Shown in pieces: positions 36,802-43,203 of a DNA stretch of 43,203 bases. The stretch is taken from the NCBI GenBank assembly GCA_002841945.1, contig PHBI01000031.1, positions 1-43,203 of the forward strand, written 5' to 3'. Below the pieces are notes generated by a model. The model did not search any database. It saw only the letters and a program-made list of their open reading frames with translations, and was not told the DNA's origin. The position numbers and the translations under genes are program-made. The DNA comes from Deltaproteobacteria bacterium HGW-Deltaproteobacteria-14 (GTDB lineage: Bacteria; Myxococcota_A; UBA9042; PHBI01). Within the stretch, counting starts at the first letter, position 1; every line of letters starts with the position of its first letter.

Positions 36802-38016
36802 GTGACTCGCTCCCCGACACGCCCCCTCTCGGCCCGCGGTGAAGAGCGCGTGGGCCTCGTCCTGTCCGGCGGCGGCGCCCGCGGCGCGTTTCAGGTCGGC
36901 GTGTGGGAGGTGCTGCGGCAGGACCCGCGCGGCCTGACCAGAGAGCCGACGGTGATCAGCGGGACGTCCGCCGGGGCCCTCAACGGCGCGCTCATCGCCG
37001 CCGGCCGCACCCCCGCGGAGATGCTCGAGTTCTGGCTGCGCCTCGCCGATCGGCCTCCGGTCGTCGCGAACGACCGCTTCTTCGTCGCCCTCGAGAAGGC
37101 GGTCGCCAAGCTCGCCCTCATCGAGCCCATCCGCAACCTCTACCACCGCCGGCGCGAGGCCCGGATCGGGCTCCACCTGCTCGCGCGCCACCCGCTCTTT
37201 CGCCTGAGCGGTCGCCTCGCGGCGGGCCTCGAGTACCTCCTGACCGCGCGCTTCGACTCGGTGTCGCGGATCCTCGACGCCGTCGACACCACCTACCTGT
37301 TCTCGACCGCGCCGATGCGCGCGCGCCTCATCGAGGCCATCGGCGGCCCGATCGTCCCGAAGGGCGACGTCCGGCTGGCCGTCAGCGCGGTCGACGTCCG
37401 CACCGGCCACGTCATCCGCTTCGTCAACGCGGCCCCCGACCGCCACCTCGACGACGAGGACAGCCACTACGAGGTCGGCCCCATCAGCGTCGACATGGTC
37501 CTCGCCAGCGCCTCGATCCCGCTCCTCTTCAACCCGGTTCGCCTCGGCGGCCGGGACCTGTGGGACGGCGGGCTGCTCGTGAACACGCCGCTCGCGCCCA
37601 CCGTGGCCCTCGGCGCCACCCACATCGTGCCGGTCCTCGTCACCGCCGGGCGCCGGGCCGCCACCCGCCCCGAGCTGTCCCTCGGCGACGCCATCGAGCG
37701 CCTCGCGGACGCCTTCCTCGAGAACGCCTACAACACCGACCGCAAGCTCCTCATCGAGCGCAACCGCCTCGCCACGCGCCTGCCGGAGCTCGACTACGCC
37801 GTCGCGACGCTCTACGAGGCCATCCGCCCCACCTCGAGCGAGACGTTCAACGCCGGCTCCTACCTCTACTTCGAGCGTCGCGCGATGCTGCGCATGTACG
37901 AGGCGGGCCGCGAGGCCGCCCGCCGCTGGCTCGGCGCCGGACCACGCCGCGACACCCGCCCCGGCCACCCGCCGGACCTCGGCACGGCGGAGGCCGAGGA
38001 CGCGGCGCTCGCCTGA
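36802..38016 (+). CDS. Patatin-like phospholipase
   Basis: A 404-residue protein of the bacterial patatin family, which deacylates phospholipids with a Ser-Asp dyad. Oxyanion motif GGGARG (23-28), nucleophile S56 in GTSAG and catalytic D255 in DGG are all intact. There is no signal peptide, so it may act in the cytoplasm, at the inner membrane face, or be exported by another route. The GTG start at 36802 gives [25 protein letters not shown]; an internal GTG is too close to the oxyanion motif to be preferred. It is divergent from the GNAT-nitrilase gene (152-bp gap) and 70 bp upstream of the esterase lipoprotein, so the two hydrolases may be co-transcribed. Confidence 0.92.
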   Translation: MTRSPTRPLSARGEERVGLVLSGGGARGAFQVGVWEVLRQDPRGLTREPTVISGTSAGALNGALIAAGRTPAEMLEFWLRLADRPPVVANDRFFVALEKAVAKLALIEPIRNLYHRRREARIGLHLLARHPLFRLSGRLAAGLEYLLTARFDSVSRILDAVDTTYLFSTAPMRARLIEAIGGPIVPKGDVRLAVSAVDVRTGHVIRFVNAAPDRHLDDEDSHYEVGPISVDMVLASASIPLLFNPVRLGGRDLWDGGLLVNTPLAPTVALGATHIVPVLVTAGRRAATRPELSLGDAIERLADAFLENAYNTDRKLLIERNRLATRLPELDYAVATLYEAIRPTSSETFNAGSYLYFERRAMLRMYEAGREAARRWLGAGPRRDTRPGHPPDLGTAEAEDAALA

Positions 38017-38086
38017 GCCCTCGCCTGGCGCCCGACGTGAATTCGTCACGCGTGACCCGGCCTGTCCAGGCTGGTATGCAGCACCC

Positions 38087-40231
38087 ATGCGAACGGCCCT
38101 CACCTCGACCCTCGTCGCCCTCCTCGCCCCCGCGGTCATCTTCGCGTGCGGTGACTCCCCGACCGCCTCGAGCGACGCCGCGGACACCGCCGCCGCCGAC
38201 ACGGCCGACACCGACCTCGTCGCGGTCGACGCCGCCGACGTCGCCGACACCGACCCGGGCCCGGACACCGTCGTCCCACAGCGCCCCGCGTCCTACCGAG
38301 CGATCGGCGGGATGTCGATGGGCGCCGCGGCCATCACCATCGCCCTCGAGCGCCCCGGCACCTTCGACCTGGTAGGCGCGCTCGGCGGCTACGCCGACAC
38401 GACCTACATGATGGCCCAGATGCTCCGGCTGCAGCTCGGCGGCTTCTGCGCGCTCGACGACCTCGCGGGGCGCGACGACCTCGACGACCCCGCGGCGGTC
38501 CCCCCGGTCATGTGCGGTCCCGGGCTGACTCGCTCGCCGCTCGAGATCCCGCAGGACTTCGACCGGCTGCACTACGACGACAACGGCATCACGATGACCC
38601 GCGAGTTCTACGGCCAGATCATCGAGAACTTCGCGGAGGCCTACGGCAACCTCGCGGTCCCCGCCCACGCGGACTCGCCCATCCTCCCCGCCGGCCTCGA
38701 TCTCGCCTGGTTCCGCGCGACCTCGCCCGCCGCGCGGTGCGCCGCGCCCGTGCCCATCGCGAAGGCGTTCAGCTACAACGCCGAGTACAACCCCGACGGG
38801 ACCTACGACGTCATCCCGCTGTGCGACATCCTGCGCCCCGACGACCCCGCGCTGCCGCCGTCGTGGTTCGATCCGGCCACCCCCAGGACCAACCCCATCC
38901 CCCCGCTGCTCGCGGTCGACCTCAACGGCGACGGCCGCCGGGACTACGGCGAGCCGGTCCTGCTCAACCCGTGGGAGCGCTACCGGGACGTCGGCCCGGA
39001 CGGCTGCGACGACGCCTTTGAAGACGGGCTCGGGGGCTGCGCCGACGCGCCGGCCGTCCTCGCCCCCGGGGACGACCCGAACGGTGACCGCTACGACTGG
39101 GCGTTGAACCCGGACGGCGCCGAGGGCAACGACCGCTACGATCTCGGCGAGCCCTTCGAGGACCTCGGGCTCGACGGGGTCGCGAGCGCCGTCAGCGGCT
39201 TCGCCGACCAGGGGGAGGGCAACGGCGAGTGGGACGCCGTCGACGCCTACGAGACGTTGCTCGACCACGACGCCGACAGCCGCATCCGGGCGCTGGACGC
39301 GGCCGCGCTCGACACGATGGACTTCTGGCTCGACGCGGGGATCCGCGACGCCCTCGGCGCCGGCATCGCCACGCGGAACCTCGTCGCGGCGCTGCGCTCA
39401 CGCGGGCGCGACGTCCACGTCTATCGCGACTTCACGAGCAACCCCGACGCGCTCGTCCCCGAGGTCGATCGCGAGGGGCTCATCGGGCAGATCTTCGAGA
39501 CCGACTTCTCAGCGGCGACGATCGGGCGCGACGTCTACGTCGAGTACGGCGATCCCGACGCGACCGCCTCGGAGATCGAGGACGGCGACGGCAAGCACGT
39601 CGGGCGCGGGGTCGACGCGCTCAATCGGCTGGCGAGCTTCCTCGTGGCCGCGCTCCAGCGGTTCCCGGACCCGGACACCGAGGAGGCGCCGCTGTCGAAC
39701 CCGGCGTCGCTGGCGGACACCTACTACAGCGCCGGGCTGCAGGCGCGCCGCGCCTACACCATCGGGCTCCCGCCGGGCTACGACCTGCCCGAGAACAGCG
39801 CCAAGCGCTACCCCGTGGTGTTCTTCCTCCACGGCCTCGGCCAGGACGCGAGCGATCTCGCTCCCGCCGCCATCGCGACGTCGGTGTTGATGAGCGAGGG
39901 GCTCCTGCCGAAGGCGATCTTCGTGTTCCCCGACGGCGCGTGCTGCTTCCGCGACAGCGAGACCGGCGGGCGCGAGTGCGCCTGCGGCGACAGCCACGGG
40001 GGCGTGCGTTCGTGCGTGGATCCGGCCTGCACCGGGGCCAGCGACGCGTGCGCCGTGCGCGACATCCCGAACGACCGCCTCGAGCGCGAGTGCGCCAAGG
40101 GTAGCCTCTACGCGAACATGCAGGGCAACCGCTGGGGCGAGCCGCGCGACGACATGGGCTACCGGCAGAGCGTGCTGGACCTCGTCGACTACATCGACAC
40201 GCGCTGGCGGACCAAGGCCGCTACGGAGTGA
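38087..40231 (+). CDS. Lipoprotein with apparently circularly permuted esterase (alpha/beta-hydrolase) domain
   Basis: A 714-residue lipoprotein (lipobox IFAC, Cys21) with an acidic Ala/Asp/Thr linker (27-65). The nucleophile half of an esterase-D-like hydrolase comes first: S77 in GGMSMG, then D421 in a LDAGIRDAL segment and candidate H504 (GKHVGRG). The half that normally precedes it comes last: YTIGLPPGYD (557-566), YPVVFFLHGLGQD (575-587, oxyanion region), FVFPDG (612-617) and LDLVDYIDTRWRT (697-709), which in usual family members runs directly into the GxSxG strand. Between them lie EF-hand-like DLNGDGRRDYGEP (278-290) and other Asp-rich loops. Paired cysteines at 619-655 suggest an exported fold. 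The frame is intact. Substrate unknown. Confidence 0.85.
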   Translation: MRTALTSTLVALLAPAVIFACGDSPTASSDAADTAAADTADTDLVAVDAADVADTDPGPDTVVPQRPASYRAIGGMSMGAAAITIALERPGTFDLVGALGGYADTTYMMAQMLRLQLGGFCALDDLAGRDDLDDPAAVPPVMCGPGLTRSPLEIPQDFDRLHYDDNGITMTREFYGQIIENFAEAYGNLAVPAHADSPILPAGLDLAWFRATSPAARCAAPVPIAKAFSYNAEYNPDGTYDVIPLCDILRPDDPALPPSWFDPATPRTNPIPPLLAVDLNGDGRRDYGEPVLLNPWERYRDVGPDGCDDAFEDGLGGCADAPAVLAPGDDPNGDRYDWALNPDGAEGNDRYDLGEPFEDLGLDGVASAVSGFADQGEGNGEWDAVDAYETLLDHDADSRIRALDAAALDTMDFWLDAGIRDALGAGIATRNLVAALRSRGRDVHVYRDFTSNPDALVPEVDREGLIGQIFETDFSAATIGRDVYVEYGDPDATASEIEDGDGKHVGRGVDALNRLASFLVAALQRFPDPDTEEAPLSNPASLADTYYSAGLQARRAYTIGLPPGYDLPENSAKRYPVVFFLHGLGQDASDLAPAAIATSVLMSEGLLPKAIFVFPDGACCFRDSETGGRECACGDSHGGVRSCVDPACTGASDACAVRDIPNDRLERECAKGSLYANMQGNRWGEPRDDMGYRQSVLDLVDYIDTRWRTKAATE

Positions 40232-40283
40232 GCGGCGCGGTCGCCGTCGGTGCCCGTGAGCCCCCGAAGGCGAGAAAAAACGA

Positions 40284-40334
40284 CATGGTGGGTGGGGGGA
40301 GAGAGAGAGTTTTGGGCCCGACCCACCCACCATG
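40284..40334. terminator. 13-bp stem hairpin between esterase and trxA
   Basis: CATGGTGGGTGGG (40284-40296) is the exact reverse complement of 40322-40334; the loop is a purine-rich 25 nt containing GAGAGAGAGAG and TTTT. It is suited to bidirectional termination of two converging genes. Confidence 0.6.
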
Positions 40335-40352
40335 CCGGAAGCGAAGCGACGT

Positions 40353-40382
40353 CGCTGGGTTGCCCCTGGGGCCGACCCAGCG
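40353..40382. terminator. Second short hairpin upstream of trxA stop
   Basis: CGCTGGGT (40353-40360) pairs with ACCCAGCG (40375-40382) around a 14-nt GC-rich loop. It is downstream of both converging genes. Confidence 0.35.
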
Positions 40383-40582
40383 CGCGAGAGTCTGGTTGGT
40401 TTCGCCACCGCCTGGCCCGCTTCGCGCTTGGCCTGGCGGGCCCTTCAGGCCCCCTCCGCGGGGGGCGGGGCGCGGCGCCCGGGTGTCGGTCGGGCCCCTG
40501 CGGTCTCCGTAGCCCCCTTCGGCCGACTACGTCGTCCCACGAGACCAGCTACGACCTTCGTGGCCCGCCCTGCCGTTTCACG

Positions 40583-40927
40583 TCAGAACGTCACGCGGAC
40601 GGCGCCGGTGAGGTCCTCGAACATCTGGCTGAGCGCCTGCGGGCCGCGGAAGCCGACCTGCGTCTGCTCGACGCGGCCGCCCTTGACGCCGAGGACGGTC
40701 GGGATCCCGGTCACCCGGAACATGCCGGCGAGCTCGGGCTCGTCATCCACGTTGCACTTCACGACCTTGACCTTGCCGTCGTACTGCCCAGCGAGGTTGT
40801 CGAGGACCGGGCCGATCATCCGGCACGGCGCGCACCACGGGGCCCAGAAGTCCACGACGACCGGGATGTCGCTCTCAAGTACGTCCTTCTGAAAGGTCTT
40901 GGCGGTCACGGGGGTGGGGGCGCTCAT
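40583..40927 (-). CDS. trxA: Thioredoxin
   Basis: A 114-residue single-domain thioredoxin reducing protein disulfides in the cytoplasm. The active site is WAPWCAPC (Cys32 and Cys35; Ala replaces the usual Gly), with the buried Asp in VVVDFWAPW and the cis-proline in TGIPTV. No signal peptide. ATG 40927 is preceded by a GAGGAG ribosome site. It is divergent from the sigma54 activator, whose PAS domain is rich in cysteine; a redox link between the two is possible but unproven. Confidence 0.96.
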   Translation of the reverse strand: MSAPTPVTAKTFQKDVLESDIPVVVDFWAPWCAPCRMIGPVLDNLAGQYDGKVKVVKCNVDDEPELAGMFRVTGIPTVLGVKGGRVEQTQVGFRGPQALSQMFEDLTGAVRVTF

Positions 40928-41215
40928 GGGGGTCTCCTCGGCTCGGCGCTTGGTTCAGGTGGCGTGTCGCAGCGCGCCAACACCGGGAAGAGTCGGCATG
41001 GCGTCGAAGTGTGACACGCGAAGACCGAAGAGCCGCGCTGTGGCCGTGAGGCCGTCGAGCGCTGCGGGTTCACGCCCAGCTCCGGTCGACCCGCATTTGG
41101 CCCACCAAACGGCGCGCGGGTGGGTGATATCACACTTCCCTCGGGGGATTGGACGCCGCCGGTTGGGCGCACCGTGCGATCTCGCTCGGCATGGATCGTG
41201 AAGGATCCGTTCACC

Positions 41216-42703
<1,488 letters not shown>

Positions 42704-42709
<6 letters not shown>

Positions 42710-42758
42710 CGCACACGTCAACCGTTGACGTCAACCCTTGACGTAAAGGGCTTACGTC
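42704..42758 (+). promoter_or_regulatory. Tandem 13-bp-spaced palindromes, probable enhancer sites
   Basis: GTTGAC and GTCAAC half-sites recur: GGTTGAC-N6-GTCAACC (42704-42723), the perfect palindrome GTTGACGTCAAC (42724-42735), then the imperfect CTTGACGTAAAG (42737-42748) and CTTACGTC (42751-42758). The last three palindrome centres are 13 bp apart. The first half-site overlaps the activator's stop codon. They lie about 95-150 bp upstream of the -24 element, the usual distance for sigma54 enhancers. Confidence 0.75.
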
Positions 42759-42851
42759 GCGCGCGCCCACGGGCCGGCGCCGACACCGCTACGATCGTGT
42801 TACCATCTGTTCTTGCTCGTGTTTCCGAACGCGCCAGCCCAGCGCGCGGGA

Positions 42852-42867
42852 TGGCCCGACGCTTGCT
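42852..42867 (+). promoter_or_regulatory. Sigma54 (-24/-12) promoter
   Basis: TGGCCCG-N4-TTGCT agrees with the consensus TGGCACG-N4-TTGC(A/T) at all but one position, with the invariant GG (42853-42854) and GC (42865-42866) separated by 10 nt. Transcription should start near 42878, about 75 nt before the lipoprotein ATG. Confidence 0.8.
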
Positions 42868-42953
42868 CAGTGCTCGCGCAGAGGGGCGAGGCGCGGCGCA
42901 TGTCTACTGAAACCGGACCGCGACGCGCCTCCTGCAAACACGAGGAGAGACAA

Positions 42954-43203
42954 ATGCGTCGCCTGAAGCTCGTCCTGATGGGACTCGCGCTGACCGGCCT
43001 TGCGGGGGCCTGCAACGACACCGAGACGGAACCCACCACCTGCACACCCGCGTGTGACGCGGGCTACGACTGCGTGGGCGGCGAGTGCGTCGCGATCGCC
43101 TGCGATCCGGCCTGCGGCGCCGGTTTCGAGTGCGAGCTCGGCCAGTGCGTCGCGATCGCCTGCGACCCGGCCTGCGGCGCCGGCTTCGAGTGCGAGCTCG
43201 GCC
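42954..43203 (+). CDS. Cys-rich repeat lipoprotein, C-terminus beyond window edge
   Basis: Starts at ATG 42954, seven nt after GAGGAG (42942-42946 core). It has a lipoprotein signal peptide (MRRLKLVLMGLALTGLAGAC; Cys20), a short acidic/Thr spacer, then 20-residue units C-x-P-x-C-x-x-G-x-x-C-x-x-G-x-C-V-A-I-A with four Cys each. Two full units (residues 30-69) and most of a third are visible; the frame is open at the edge, so 83 residues are seen. Cys spacing resembles small disulfide-knotted or EGF/antistasin-like modules, but I do not recognise the family. A sigma54 promoter and activator gene lie directly upstream, which makes this the probable regulated output. Confidence 0.88.
   Translation, partial: MRRLKLVLMGLALTGLAGACNDTETEPTTCTPACDAGYDCVGGECVAIACDPACGAGFECELGQCVAIACDPACGAGFECELG
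43041..43203 (+). repeat. 60-bp in-frame tandem repeat array, continuing past edge
   Basis: Units at 43041-43100, 43101-43160 and 43161-43203 (partial). The second and third differ at only two third-codon positions over the 43 visible bases, indicating recent duplication. The first is more diverged. The array lies inside the lipoprotein gene, and unit length (20 codons) keeps the frame. Confidence 0.9.

Larger units (their letters stand above)
40232..40582. other. 351-bp gene-free region between convergent genes
   Basis: It holds two hairpins (40284-40334 and 40353-40382) and a short GA simple repeat at about 40299-40309. The remainder is GC-rich with small imperfect repeats of GGCCTGGCGGGCCC type near 40431-40446. 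No coding frame with support. Confidence 0.5.

Noticed and set aside
32078..36805. 1575-residue plus-strand open frame
   Set aside because: Antisense shadow of the FG-GAP and GNAT-nitrilase genes; low-complexity Arg/Gly/Val composition, no start context.
40299..40309. GA dinucleotide run
   Set aside because: Short simple sequence inside a hairpin loop; no evidence of function on its own.
43041..43203. CRISPR-like direct repeats
   Set aside because: Repeats are contiguous, 60 bp, in frame and translate to a regular Cys pattern; there are no spacers.

Overview
The window is very GC-rich chromosomal DNA with long GC-biased codons and is almost fully coding. The gene families point to Myxococcota or a close deltaproteobacterial relative. 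They include a MYXO-CTERM-like tail, repeated MopE-type 'C-x-D-G-x-D-N-D' motifs, TSP3/OmpA surface proteins, an FG-GAP/ASPIC surface protein, Hanks-type kinase fusions, a giant TPR protein and a sigma54 activator. No rRNA, tRNA, CRISPR array or integrase was seen. The only mobile-element candidate is a 160-bp MITE-like element.

Layout. 1-7347 (minus) is one compact run: two tandem paralogous membrane-anchored ectodomain proteins, one carrying an inserted LysM domain, then a membrane class III nucleotide cyclase and a hypothetical protein cut by the window edge. 7726-9124 (minus) holds a secreted SGNH hydrolase and a small SET-domain protein. 9416-12373 is a convergent polyamine pair, a deoxyhypusine-synthase-like enzyme facing arginine decarboxylase SpeA, separated by a large hairpin. 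RecX follows (12447-13043). 13233-17649 carries two tandem TSP3/OmpA proteins with an unusual Cys-rich insert. 17650-18243 is a gene-free stretch with strong hairpins, the MITE-like element and one copy of a palindromic repeat. 18244-22428 is an operon: secreted staphylococcal-type nuclease, a MopE-repeat/EGF lipoprotein, and a probable outer-membrane barrel with MopE repeats at its N-terminus.

22606-31512 contains a kinase fused to DUF1707 and LiaF-like domains, divergent from a 1685-residue TPR protein, then a malyl-CoA-lyase-family enzyme translationally coupled to a small envelope protein. 31355-36649 (minus) holds an FG-GAP/ASPIC surface protein with a MYXO-CTERM-like segment and a GNAT-nitrilase fusion. 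36802-40231 holds a patatin phospholipase and a lipoprotein whose esterase domain appears circularly permuted. Thioredoxin (minus) and a Cys-rich PAS/sigma54 activator diverge at about 41 kb. Immediately downstream of the activator lie tandem palindromes, a near-consensus -24/-12 promoter and a Cys-rich repeat lipoprotein that runs off the window. Together these look like a complete sigma54 regulatory module.

Much of the region concerns the cell envelope: lipoproteins, OmpA proteins, a barrel, LysM and secreted hydrolases. The most unusual items are the permuted esterase, the activator/enhancer/-24-12/repeat-lipoprotein module, the MopE-barrel/nuclease operon, the cyclase with guanylate-type specificity residues, and the kinase-LiaF fusion.
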